This document shows, piece by piece, positions 17,984 through 26,443 of a DNA stretch of 64,000 nucleotides. The DNA is from Methylobacterium bullatum (GTDB taxonomy: Bacteria > Pseudomonadota > Alphaproteobacteria > Rhizobiales > Beijerinckiaceae), in the NCBI GenBank assembly GCA_902712845.1, contig LR743504.1:62001-126000 (forward strand), read 5' to 3'. A program made the translations under genes and the position numbers. Within the stretch, counting starts at the first letter, position 1, and each line of letters opens with the position of its first letter. Under the pieces are notes generated by a model, which was not told the DNA's origin, ran no database searches, and saw nothing but the letters and a program-made list of their open reading frames with translations.

Positions 17984-19216
17984 TCAGGCCGCGTGCTCGG
18001 TCGCCCGGCTCGAATTCGCCGGCGGGATCACGGATTGGGAATCCACCCGGTTCCGGCCCGCTTTCTTCGCTGCGTAGAGCGCCGCGTCGGCGGCACGGAG
18101 CAGTTGCGGCGCGGTGAGGCCCACATGCCGTGTTGCGCCATGGGCTGCGGTCACGCCGATGCTCACGGTGACGACACCGCCATCCGGCAGGCCGGGATGG
18201 GGAATCGCCAGGTCCATCACCGCCAGGCGCAGGCTTTCGCCAACATCGCCGATGGTCTCGGCCGTGGCCCGGGGAACGAAGGCGGCGAATTCCTCCCCGC
18301 CGTAGCGGCAGACCAGGCCGCCCCATCGGGCGAGATCCCGTTTCAGGGTGTCGGCGACGCTCACCAGGCAGCCATCGCCCTCCGCATGGCCGGCCGTGTC
18401 GTTGAGACGCTTGAAATGGTCGATATCGACGAGGAGCACGCCGAACCACTCGTGTCGGGTCGCGGCAAGCTCCCATTGTTCGTCCAGTTGCTCGGTGAAG
18501 AGCCGGCGGTTCGCGGCACCGGTGAGCGGGTCGGTCTCCGAAAGGATCGTGAGGCGGGCGCAGGCCCGGGCCAGTTCGTCCGCCTGTTCCCTCTCCCGCA
18601 GACCGAGGAGGAAGCTCTTCTTCCGGTCCCATTCGCGCGAATAGGCGAGCTTGATCGGCACCAGGATGAGCGCCGCCACGAGGAGGGGCACGCCCGTATG
18701 CCCTTCCGGTCCGAACCCGGATACGAAGACGAAGCCAACATAAAGTAGAAATGCCGATCCGCAGAACCACAGGCTGAACCGGAACGACAGGGGCGAGATC
18801 ATCCCCACGACAAGGGGAACGATGGCGGCGAGGATGAGGTAGGTGTCGGCGTGCTCCTGCGGCACGATCCTGGCGCTGTTGAGGACGATCGCCATGTCCG
18901 TGAGCGACGTGATCGTCGCGGCCGTACCTTGGCGCCGCAGGGAAGGCCGCCCGCGCAAAGCGACGATCCATCCCATCGCGAGGGGAATGAAGACACCGAC
19001 CGTCAACCCGGCGGGGACCGCGATCGCATCGCGGCCGAACAGATCGAAATCGATCTTCACCGAGATGATGTTGAAGAGGACGAAGACTACCAGCCACGAC
19101 TGCATGTACAGACCGCGCGGAGGCACGTCCTCGGCATGGTATCGAGCTTCGAGGTGCTGCGGCAGGCGAAGGCGATGCCAGGGCCGGCTCAATCCGACCT
19201 CGATGGACGTGGGCAT
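17984..19216 (-). CDS. Membrane diguanylate cyclase (GGDEF domain)
   Basis: A 410-residue protein with about six hydrophobic segments in the first half and a C-terminal GGDEF domain that makes cyclic di-GMP from GTP. The domain shows TDPLTGAANRRLF, VDIDHFKRLND and the active-site GGEEF preceded by LVCRY. The allosteric inhibitory RxxD site that usually lies five residues before this is RWGG here, so product inhibition through the I-site is probably lost. No EAL domain is present. The N-terminal membrane region resembles MASE-like sensors but is not a family I can name. The ATG at 19214-19216 is the first start after a non-coding gap. Confidence 0.9.
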   Translation of the reverse strand: MPTSIEVGLSRPWHRLRLPQHLEARYHAEDVPPRGLYMQSWLVVFVLFNIISVKIDFDLFGRDAIAVPAGLTVGVFIPLAMGWIVALRGRPSLRRQGTAATITSLTDMAIVLNSARIVPQEHADTYLILAAIVPLVVGMISPLSFRFSLWFCGSAFLLYVGFVFVSGFGPEGHTGVPLLVAALILVPIKLAYSREWDRKKSFLLGLREREQADELARACARLTILSETDPLTGAANRRLFTEQLDEQWELAATRHEWFGVLLVDIDHFKRLNDTAGHAEGDGCLVSVADTLKRDLARWGGLVCRYGGEEFAAFVPRATAETIGDVGESLRLAVMDLAIPHPGLPDGGVVTVSIGVTAAHGATRHVGLTAPQLLRAADAALYAAKKAGRNRVDSQSVIPPANSSRATEHAA

Positions 19217-19362
19217 CAGGTCACGACGCTCCGGCGCGGTTAGTTAAACCACCTTGTCGCATCATAAAATGAGTGGCCCGTAAACGCAAAGGCCGCCCCA
19301 TCCCGCTGTGTTTGGCGTTTCGGCGGCGCCTCGACGAGGCACGAGCCGATCGGGGAGACGCA

Positions 19363-20793
19363 TCAATCCGAGCCGGGGCCTTTTGCAAAGCCCGCCAGGG
19401 TGAAGAGGTCGACGGATAGTTTGGCGCCGACGACGAGCGCATCCGGAATGGACTTGCGATAGGTGGGAAACCGGGTCTGGTCCGGGTTGACGATGTATTG
19501 CAGGTTCGGCGTCAGGCGGATCGCCGGCGTGACCTGGATGCCGTAATTGAGCTCCATCATCACCTGCCGGCTCGGGATCTTGCGATCGATGCCCAGCGAG
19601 GCCTGTGCCAACTGGATGTTCTGCCGGGCGAGATCGCTGAACGCCTGCGTGTTGACGACGAAGCCCAGCGTATCGAAGGGCCGGCCGGCGAAGGTGCCGG
19701 TCTGCAGGGCGCCGATCTCGAGGAAGTAATCCTCGTTGAGCCGCCCCGACGTGCCGGCCATGGCGACGCCGAACAGGGTCAGCCCCTGGGGTGCGGTGGG
19801 GTCGGGCCGCCAGACCATCTGGTCGAACCGGGCATAGACGCCCGAGCGCCCGAACCGGGTGCCGAGGGGCAACCCGGTGAGAACCGCCGGCCTGCCGGTG
19901 ACGTCGCGCAGGGGATCGGAATAGTCGGAGGCGTCGTACCAGCCGCCGATCCCGTAATTGCGCGGCAGCCGGTCGTTGGCGAGGGTGGTGGAATAGCCAA
20001 GCTCGAACGGCATGATCGCGCCGGTGGCGCCCTTGGTGGAAAAATCGAGGCCGTTGTCGCCCGGTTGCTGGTCCAGCGGGTTGACCTCGTAGATTCCGCC
20101 ATGGACGAACATCGTGTCGGTGAGCCAGGCCTTGGCGTGCGCGCCCCAGCTCGCCACCGGCCAGAAGGTGAAGTTCGAGGTCTTGAACACGAAGGTCGGG
20201 TTGCCGCAGGCAGAATTCGTTTGAAAATTGCAGTAGATCGGTGAATTGAGGAAGGCGATGTTGGCAACCAACCGCCCGAACTCGACGTCGAGCCGATTGT
20301 CGAACAGCCTCTGCTGGTAGCTGAGCAGGGTGAGCCGCGTGGTCTGTCCGCCGCCGAAGATCTCCTGGACCGACGTGTTGTTGCCGATGAAATCGTCAGC
20401 GAGGCTGCGCCCGTGGCGGTTGGTGACCGCGATGTGGAACGAGCCGCCCTCGATCCCGGCGAGGCGGTGGAGGTCGCCGTCGATGCCGAAGAAGAGCTGC
20501 CCGGCATAGGCCGAGCCCTGGCGAATGCCGCCGATGGGGTTCGCGGCGGCCTGGCCTGTGTAGTTGGCGCTCAACGCGAGTCCATTGCCGATATCGAACA
20601 CGCCGACCGGCAGGGTCGCGGGGGTCGCGCTCTGCCCGAGGGTATCGGCGGCACCGGCCGCGCTCTCGGCGCCGGTGATGTCCTGGCCGTTCGGCTGGTC
20701 GGCGGTCGTGCCGCGCGGCCCCATCTGCGCGAGGCCCCCCGACGTCGCCGCGCAAAGCGCGAGCGCGGCGAGTATCATCGATCCTGCCTTCAT
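19363..20793 (-). CDS. oprB: OprB-type carbohydrate-selective porin
   Basis: A 476-residue outer-membrane porin of the OprB family. A signal peptide (MKAGSMILAALALCAATSGGLA) is followed by a beta-rich body with family motifs such as LRDVTGRPAVLTGLPLG and YFLEIGALQTGTF, and the typical C-terminal ILSVDLFTLAGF-like beta strand ends before KGPGSD. OprB porins let sugars across the outer membrane. Placed behind fruB-fruK-fruA on the same strand it is the likely entry point for fructose. The family 1 palindromic element lies between fruA and this gene, so it might have its own transcript. The ATG is preceded by a G-rich ribosome site. Confidence 0.9.
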   Translation of the reverse strand: MKAGSMILAALALCAATSGGLAQMGPRGTTADQPNGQDITGAESAAGAADTLGQSATPATLPVGVFDIGNGLALSANYTGQAAANPIGGIRQGSAYAGQLFFGIDGDLHRLAGIEGGSFHIAVTNRHGRSLADDFIGNNTSVQEIFGGGQTTRLTLLSYQQRLFDNRLDVEFGRLVANIAFLNSPIYCNFQTNSACGNPTFVFKTSNFTFWPVASWGAHAKAWLTDTMFVHGGIYEVNPLDQQPGDNGLDFSTKGATGAIMPFELGYSTTLANDRLPRNYGIGGWYDASDYSDPLRDVTGRPAVLTGLPLGTRFGRSGVYARFDQMVWRPDPTAPQGLTLFGVAMAGTSGRLNEDYFLEIGALQTGTFAGRPFDTLGFVVNTQAFSDLARQNIQLAQASLGIDRKIPSRQVMMELNYGIQVTPAIRLTPNLQYIVNPDQTRFPTYRKSIPDALVVGAKLSVDLFTLAGFAKGPGSD

Positions 20794-20860
20794 CCTGTGC
20801 CCCCCTCGATGGCTCCGATGCTGTCGCGGGTCCGGTCTCGGTGCCGGCTCCGGTGTGCGT

Positions 20861-20987
20861 CCCCCTCCCCTCCGCTGGAGAGGGTGTCCCTCGCGTGAGC
20901 GAGGGCCGGGAGAGGGGAGCGTGTTGTCGAGAAAGGTCGTCCCCTCTCCCGCCCGCTCCGCAGGCGCCCTCCCCCGCGGAGGGGGGC
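20861..20987. repeat. Nested palindromic intergenic element, family 1, copy B
   Basis: The left arm begins at 20861 (CCCCCTCCCCTCCGCTGGAG) and pairs with the right arm near 20967-20987 (GCCCTCCCCCGCGGAGGGGG). The inner hairpins of copy A are conserved: CCCTCGCGTGAGCGAGGG, the GGGAGAGGGG / CCCCTCTCCC pair, and a GCCCGCTCCGCAGGC hairpin. The outer arms are less perfect than in copy A. It lies between fruA and oprB. Confidence 0.88.
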
Positions 20988-21000
20988 TCGATCCGTGCCT

Positions 21001-22716
21001 TCAGGCCGACCGCTTCTTCAGCAGCCCCACCATCAGGCCCGTGACGATCGTCCCGGCGATGAGGGCGATGACGGCCCAGGGCAGGTTCGTGACGGCATTG
21101 GGGATCGGCAGGACGAACAGGCCGCCATGGGGCACCTTCAGGGTCACGCCGGCGCTGAGCGCGATGGCGCCGGCCAGGGCCGAGCCCGCGACCATGGAGG
21201 GGATCACCCGCAGGGGGTCGGCCGCTGCGAAGGGAATCGCGCCCTCGGTGATGAAGGCGGCGCCGAGCACCGCCGCCGCGCCGCCGGCCTCGCGCTCGGG
21301 TTGCGAGAAGCGGTTCGGGAACAGCCGGGTGGCCAACGCGATCCCGAGCGGGGGCGTCATGCCGCCGAGCATCACCGCCGCCATGGGCGCATCGACGCCG
21401 GAGGAAAGGAGGGCCGCGGCCGAGGCATAGGCGGCCTTGTTGATCGGGCCGCCCATGTCGACGGCCATCATCCCGCCGAGGATCAGGCCGAGGACGAGGG
21501 CGCTCGCCCCCTGCATGCCCTTCAGCCAGTCGGTGAGCCCGGCCAGAATCGCGGCGACGGGCACGCCCACCACGTAGATCATCAGCAAGCCGGTGATGGT
21601 GGTGGCGAGCAGCGGCAGGATCAGGACGGGCTTCAACCCTTCGAGATTCCGGGGCAGCCGGATATGCGTGTTGAGGACATGCGTGGCGTAGCCGGCGATG
21701 AAGCCCGCCGCGATGCCGCCGAGGAACCCGGCCTGGAGGTTCGCCGCCAGCATGCCGCCGATCATGCCCGGTGCGATGCCGGGCCGGTCGGCGATGGAAT
21801 TGGCGATGTAGCCGGCCAGAGCTGGGACGATGAGGGCGAAAGCCGCCTTGGCGCCGATCTCGCCCAGGGCGTAGCCGAGGCTGCCGGCATGGTCCGGCTT
21901 CATCGCGTCGATACCGCCGACGGCGAAGGCCAGCGCGATCAGGAGGCCACCCGCCACCACGAAGGGCAGCATGAAGGAGACGCCGGTCATCAGGTGCTTG
22001 TAGGCGCCGGCCTTGCCCTCGGCGGCGGCCGGACGGGATGGGCTCTCCTCCTTGGCGGCATCATGCCCCTGCACCTGCGCTTCGGCGAGAGCGGTGGCGA
22101 TCAGCCCCTTCCCGTCGCGGATCGCCGCCTTGGTGTTGGTGGCGTAGAGCCGCTTGCCGGAAAAGCGCGAGCGGTCCACCCCGGTATCGGCGGCGATGAC
22201 GACGATGTCCGCCGACGCGATCTCGGCGGCGGTGAGCGCGTCGCGGGCGCCCACCGAACCTTGGGTCTCCACCCTCACTTCGTGGCCCAGCGCCTGCGCG
22301 GCGGCTTGGATGCCTTCGGCCGCCATGAAGGTGTGGGCAATGCCGGTGGGACAGGAAGTGACGGCGACGATCCGCATCCTGCCGCCCGCCTTGGGCGCCG
22401 CCGGCGCGGTGTCACCGCCCGCCAGGAAGCAACCGAGCACCGAATCGGCGTCGGTCAGCACCTCCTCGATACCGATCCGGACCTTGCGCATGGTGCCGAA
22501 ACGACCCTCCCCGAGATCGCCTTCCCCGATCAGCAGGACGGAATCGCCCCGGGCGATGGCGGATTCGGCCAGCGGATTGCCGCCGACCCCCTTGCCCCTC
22601 AGTTCGAGGTCGAGGGCCTGCCCGAGGCGGGCGGCGGCCTTGCGCAGGGCCTCACCGGCCAGCACCGCATGGGTGCCGAGATCACCGCCCCCGACGACGG
22701 CCAACATCTGGGCCAT
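21001..22716 (-). CDS. fruA: Fructose-specific PTS permease EIIBC
   Basis: A 571-residue fructose permease of the phosphotransferase system. The N-terminal part holds a degenerate EIIB-like domain and then an active EIIB domain with the phosphorylatable cysteine in TSCPTGIAHTF (Cys122), followed by a membrane EIIC domain of about eight to ten helices. It imports fructose and releases fructose 1-phosphate, the substrate of FruK. GGAGG five bases before the ATG at 22714-22716 confirms the start. The gap to fruK is 56 bases, so the two are in one operon, in the order fruB-fruK-fruA. Confidence 0.96.
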   Translation of the reverse strand: MAQMLAVVGGGDLGTHAVLAGEALRKAAARLGQALDLELRGKGVGGNPLAESAIARGDSVLLIGEGDLGEGRFGTMRKVRIGIEEVLTDADSVLGCFLAGGDTAPAAPKAGGRMRIVAVTSCPTGIAHTFMAAEGIQAAAQALGHEVRVETQGSVGARDALTAAEIASADIVVIAADTGVDRSRFSGKRLYATNTKAAIRDGKGLIATALAEAQVQGHDAAKEESPSRPAAAEGKAGAYKHLMTGVSFMLPFVVAGGLLIALAFAVGGIDAMKPDHAGSLGYALGEIGAKAAFALIVPALAGYIANSIADRPGIAPGMIGGMLAANLQAGFLGGIAAGFIAGYATHVLNTHIRLPRNLEGLKPVLILPLLATTITGLLMIYVVGVPVAAILAGLTDWLKGMQGASALVLGLILGGMMAVDMGGPINKAAYASAAALLSSGVDAPMAAVMLGGMTPPLGIALATRLFPNRFSQPEREAGGAAAVLGAAFITEGAIPFAAADPLRVIPSMVAGSALAGAIALSAGVTLKVPHGGLFVLPIPNAVTNLPWAVIALIAGTIVTGLMVGLLKKRSA

Positions 22717-22772
22717 GGTTTCCTCCGCCTGTTCTTCGTTGTGTCCGGGCCGGGTCCTTCGGATCCATCACC

Positions 22773-23741
22773 TTAGGGTGAGGTTCGGGGTGGGACGTCG
22801 ATGGTCTCGACCCGCACGGTCTCGACGATGGCGAGGATGGTCCCTCGGCTCGGCAGATTCGCGCCGGGAAGGGTCAGCTTGCCGGCGGCGAAGGCCAGCG
22901 CCAGCCGCGCGGTTTCGGCCAGGGGCAGGCCCGCATGGAGGCCGGCGACGAGGCCCGCCACCAGGGCATCCCCCGCCCCCACCGTGCTCGACACCTCCGT
23001 CGTCGGCGGATGGGCGAGAAGAGCCTCGTCCCGCGTGACGAAGAGGGCGCCGTCGCCTCCCAGCGACACCACCACGAGGGGAATGCCGCGCGCGACCAAG
23101 CCACGCGCCGTGGCGACGACCTCCGGCAGGGTGTCGAGGGGCCGACCGGCCCAGTCCGCCAGTTCCTGGCGGTTGGGCTTGATCACCTCGGGCAGGTGAT
23201 CGGCCGCGAGGGCCGCCGTGAGGGCCGGGCCGGAGACGTCCAGCACCACGCGGACGCCGCGCGTCGTCAAGAGTTGCGTCAGCGCCGCATAGGTCTCGCC
23301 CCCGAGCCCCCCCGGCAGGCTGCCCGCGAGGACGACGAGGCTCCTCTCGGTCGCGACCTGGCGCAGGACCGCCCGGATGGTGTCGAGCGCACCCGACGTC
23401 GCGGCGAGGCCTGGCAGGTTGATGTCCGTGGTGTCGTTGGTGCCGGCGTCGAGGAGTTTCAGGTTGGTGCGGGTCTCGCCGGGGATCCAGGCGAAGCGGT
23501 CGTCGATCCCCTTGCGGGCGAACAGGGCCTCGAACGGGGTGGCGTTGTCCGAGCCGAGGATGCCGGTGGCCGAGACCTTCAGGCCCCAATCGGCGAGGCA
23601 GGAGGCGACGTTGACGCCCTTGCCGCCCGCATCCGAACGCACGGCGCGCGCCCGGTGGACATGGCCCGGCGTCAGTGCGTCGAGGGTGACGGTCTGGTCG
23701 ATGGCCGGGTTGAGGGTGACGGTGACGATGGCGGCGCTCAT
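22773..23741 (-). CDS. fruK: 1-phosphofructokinase
   Basis: A 322-residue PfkB-family sugar kinase that turns fructose 1-phosphate into fructose 1,6-bisphosphate. It has the family start TVTLNPAIDQTV, the sugar-binding GGKGVNVA and the C-terminal signature with the catalytic aspartate in TVGAGDALVAGL. The ATG at 23739-23741 overlaps the fruB stop by four bases, so translation is coupled. The downstream gene is fruA. Tagatose-6-phosphate kinase is excluded by the context. Confidence 0.96.
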   Translation of the reverse strand: MSAAIVTVTLNPAIDQTVTLDALTPGHVHRARAVRSDAGGKGVNVASCLADWGLKVSATGILGSDNATPFEALFARKGIDDRFAWIPGETRTNLKLLDAGTNDTTDINLPGLAATSGALDTIRAVLRQVATERSLVVLAGSLPGGLGGETYAALTQLLTTRGVRVVLDVSGPALTAALAADHLPEVIKPNRQELADWAGRPLDTLPEVVATARGLVARGIPLVVVSLGGDGALFVTRDEALLAHPPTTEVSSTVGAGDALVAGLVAGLHAGLPLAETARLALAFAAGKLTLPGANLPSRGTILAIVETVRVETIDVPPRTSP

Positions 23742-26278
23742 GCCTCGGCTCCTTCGAGGGCGCGGACGGCGGCGGCGTCCTCCCGGTCGCAGGCGCGGGC
23801 GGCGAGCGCCCGCAGCGCGCTCATCTCCGAGGCCCGGAGCCGCGCCTTCACGGCGGGGACGTCGCGGGGCGTCATCGAGAGTTCGTGGACGCCGAGGCCG
23901 GCGAGGAGGCTCGCTCCGAACGGATCGCCGGCGATGCCGCCGCAGACGCCGACCCAGCGCCGGTGCCGCGCCGCGCCCGCGCAGGTCATCCGGATCAGTC
24001 GCAGCACGGCCGGGTGCAGGCTGTCGGCCTCCGGTGCGAGCTCGGTGTTCTGCCGGTCGATGGCGAGGGCGTATTGGGTGAGGTCGTTGGTGCCGATGGA
24101 GAAGAAGTCGCAATATTTGGCCAGGGCGTCGGCCTGGATCGCGGCGGCGGGCACCTCGATCATGATGCCGATGGGCAGTTCCGGCGCGTCGAGTTCGGCG
24201 CGGATACGCTCGCAATGGCCGCGCAGGGCGGTGATCTCGGGGATCGAGGTGATCATCGGAAACATGATCGACAGCGGGGCGTCCTTGCCCCCGGGCGCAT
24301 CGGCGACGACCCCGTCCCTCGCGGCGCGGTAGAGGGCGCGCAGCTGCGGCTCCATCAGGTCCGGCCGGCGCAGCAGGAGGCGCGCACCGCGCACGCCGAG
24401 GAATGGGTTCTCCTCCCTCGGCAGATGGAGATGCGCCACCTGCTTGTCGCCGCCGATGTCGAGCGCCCGCACGATCAGGGGCCGGCCCTCCAGGGCGCGC
24501 AGCATGGCGCGGTAGGTGGCGTATTGATCGTCCTCGGTCGGGGTGTCGCCCCGTTCCAGGAACAGGAACTCGGTGCGCATGAGGCCGACGCCTTCCGCGC
24601 CCTGGTCGAGGGCCAGCGGCACCTGCTCGGAATTGTTGACGTTGGCGCCGATGGCGACGGAATGCCCGTCCCTGGTGCGGGCGGGGAGCGCGCGCTCACG
24701 CGCCTCTTCCTCGGCGATGGCGCGCTGGCGGTCGCGCCAGTCGCGGGCCGAGGCGAGGTCGGCCTCGCTCGGATCGAGGTAGAGCCGGCCGGTGCCGCCG
24801 TCGAGGATTGCCGATCCGTGGTTTTGCAGGGCGATCAGCGTCGGCCCACCGGCCACCATCGCCGGGATGCCGAGGGTGCGGGCGAGGATCGCGGTATGCG
24901 AGGTCGGGCCGCCCTGCGCCGTGGCGAGGCCGATGACGCGGGACGGATCGAGCCCGGCGGTGTCGGAGGGCGCGAGATCGGCGGCGATGAGGATGCAGGG
25001 GACGTCCGGCAGATCGTGGCCGCTCTTCAGGGAAGGGTCGATCTGCGCCAGCACGCGCCGGCCGACATCGCGCAGATCGGCGGCGCGGGCGGCCAGGACC
25101 GGGTTGCCGAGGGCCGAGAGCCGCCCGGCCATCCGCTCCACCGCCGCGTTCCAGGCGAAGGCGACGCCGTGGCCCTCCACCATGAGCTGGCAGGCCAGCG
25201 TGATCAGGTCGGTATCGGCGATGAGCTCGCCCTGGGCGCGAAAGATGCCGGCATCGTCCTTGCCGAGGCGGCGCTCGGTATCGTCGGCGAGCGCCCTCAA
25301 CTGGCCGGCCGTCGTGGCCAGTGCCGCATGCAGGCGGTCTCCCCCCGTGGTGAGCGGCTCCGGCTCGTCCGGCACGGCGATCTCGGCGGTGGCGAGCACA
25401 TGGATCGGACCGATGCTGATGCCGGGGCTCGCCCCGATTCCCGCGATGGTGCGCGGCGAATCGGACGGGTTCCAGCCGGCGACCGGTCCGGCCGCCCTGG
25501 CGGCGGCGTCCTCGGCGGCCTTGGCGGACGCTTTTTCGGCAGCAGTGAGAGAGGTGACCGCGGCACAGACCTTCGCCAGCGCCCCGGCCTCGTCGTCGCC
25601 CTCGGCCGAGATCGTCACGTCGTCGCCGCAGCGCAGGCCGAGCTGGAGCAGGGCGATGAGATTCTTGGCGTCGGCGATCTCCGATCCGTGCCGGACCTGG
25701 ATGCGGGCCGGGCAGAGCCGGGCGACCTCGACCCAGTGCGAGGCCGGCCGGGCATGCAGGCCGGTGGGATAATCCACGGTCCAGTCGAAGCGCTGGCGCA
25801 GGTCGGCGGCGGGTCCGGCCGAGCCGGTCACGGGCGTATCCTCGGAGAGGGCCGCCGCGATGTCCTCCTTGGCGTCGGTCTTCCGCAGGGTCGCGAGGCG
25901 CGCCTCGTCCTGGATCAGCCGCGTGAGCCGGCGCAAGATGGTGATGTGGGTGTCCGATTGCGCCGCGATGGCGACCACGAGATGGGCGATCTGGCCATCG
26001 TGCCACGCCACGCCGCCCGGCACCTGAAGGATCGCAAGCCCGCTCTCGCGCACCAGATGGCGGTCGTCCACCATGCCATGGGGAATGACCACGCCGTGGC
26101 CGAGATAGGTGTTCGCCACCGTCTCCCGGCGCAGCATGCTCGCGCCATAGGCCGCATCAATGCAGCCCCCCGCCACCAGCAATTGCGACGCCTCGCGGAT
26201 GGCGTCCTCCTTGGTCGCGGGCGTCGCGCCGAGGCGGATCAGCAATCGGGGTGTCAGGACCGGCGTCGGTGCGAGCAT
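23738..26278 (-). CDS. fruB: Fructose PTS multiphosphoryl transfer protein (EIIA-HPr-EI)
   Basis: An 846-residue fusion that carries the whole soluble phosphorelay. The EIIA-Fru domain has its histidine in VIPHGMVDD (His67), the HPr domain in TGLHARPAS (His175), and enzyme I in GGPTSHTAILAR (His461), followed by the PEP-binding C-terminal barrel (FFSIGTNDLTQYALAIDRQN). This arrangement makes the fructose system self-sufficient without general PTS proteins. It is the first gene of the fru operon. Two LacI-type operators lie between its start and the divergent regulator. All three phosphorylation sites look intact. Confidence 0.97.
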   Translation of the reverse strand: MLAPTPVLTPRLLIRLGATPATKEDAIREASQLLVAGGCIDAAYGASMLRRETVANTYLGHGVVIPHGMVDDRHLVRESGLAILQVPGGVAWHDGQIAHLVVAIAAQSDTHITILRRLTRLIQDEARLATLRKTDAKEDIAAALSEDTPVTGSAGPAADLRQRFDWTVDYPTGLHARPASHWVEVARLCPARIQVRHGSEIADAKNLIALLQLGLRCGDDVTISAEGDDEAGALAKVCAAVTSLTAAEKASAKAAEDAAARAAGPVAGWNPSDSPRTIAGIGASPGISIGPIHVLATAEIAVPDEPEPLTTGGDRLHAALATTAGQLRALADDTERRLGKDDAGIFRAQGELIADTDLITLACQLMVEGHGVAFAWNAAVERMAGRLSALGNPVLAARAADLRDVGRRVLAQIDPSLKSGHDLPDVPCILIAADLAPSDTAGLDPSRVIGLATAQGGPTSHTAILARTLGIPAMVAGGPTLIALQNHGSAILDGGTGRLYLDPSEADLASARDWRDRQRAIAEEEARERALPARTRDGHSVAIGANVNNSEQVPLALDQGAEGVGLMRTEFLFLERGDTPTEDDQYATYRAMLRALEGRPLIVRALDIGGDKQVAHLHLPREENPFLGVRGARLLLRRPDLMEPQLRALYRAARDGVVADAPGGKDAPLSIMFPMITSIPEITALRGHCERIRAELDAPELPIGIMIEVPAAAIQADALAKYCDFFSIGTNDLTQYALAIDRQNTELAPEADSLHPAVLRLIRMTCAGAARHRRWVGVCGGIAGDPFGASLLAGLGVHELSMTPRDVPAVKARLRASEMSALRALAARACDREDAAAVRALEGAEA

Positions 26279-26309
26279 GGCGTGCCCTCCCTGTTGTCGT
26301 TGCCGGCAA

Positions 26310-26323
26310 TGAAAACGTTTTCA
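26310..26323. promoter_or_regulatory. Fructose regulator operator, site 1
   Basis: TGAAAACGTTTTCA is a perfect 14-base palindrome and fits the half-site pattern of LacI/FruR-type regulators (central CG, A/T-rich flanks). It lies 32 bases upstream of the fruB ATG. A second, less perfect copy lies on the other side of the intergenic region at 26411. Confidence 0.9.
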
Positions 26324-26410
26324 CTATGCCTGTCAACGATGACCAGCGAAATAATTCAGGTTTCTGCCTTGTCGCTTTGGAACGGGAATGCCAAAACGCC
26401 GTCATGACGC

Positions 26411-26424
26411 TGAAAACGTTTCCT
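26411..26424. promoter_or_regulatory. Fructose regulator operator, site 2
   Basis: TGAAAACGTTTCCT shares eleven consecutive bases with site 1 and has a degenerate right half. It lies 19 bases upstream of the regulator ATG, so it could allow autoregulation. The centre-to-centre distance from site 1 is 101 bases. Confidence 0.82.
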
Positions 26425-26443
26425 CTCGCCTGAGGCCGGTCCC

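Noticed and set aside
23885..26407. An 840-codon plus-strand open frame
   Set aside because: It is antisense to fruB, which has three intact phosphorylation sites. The translation is Gly/Arg/His-rich with no domain.
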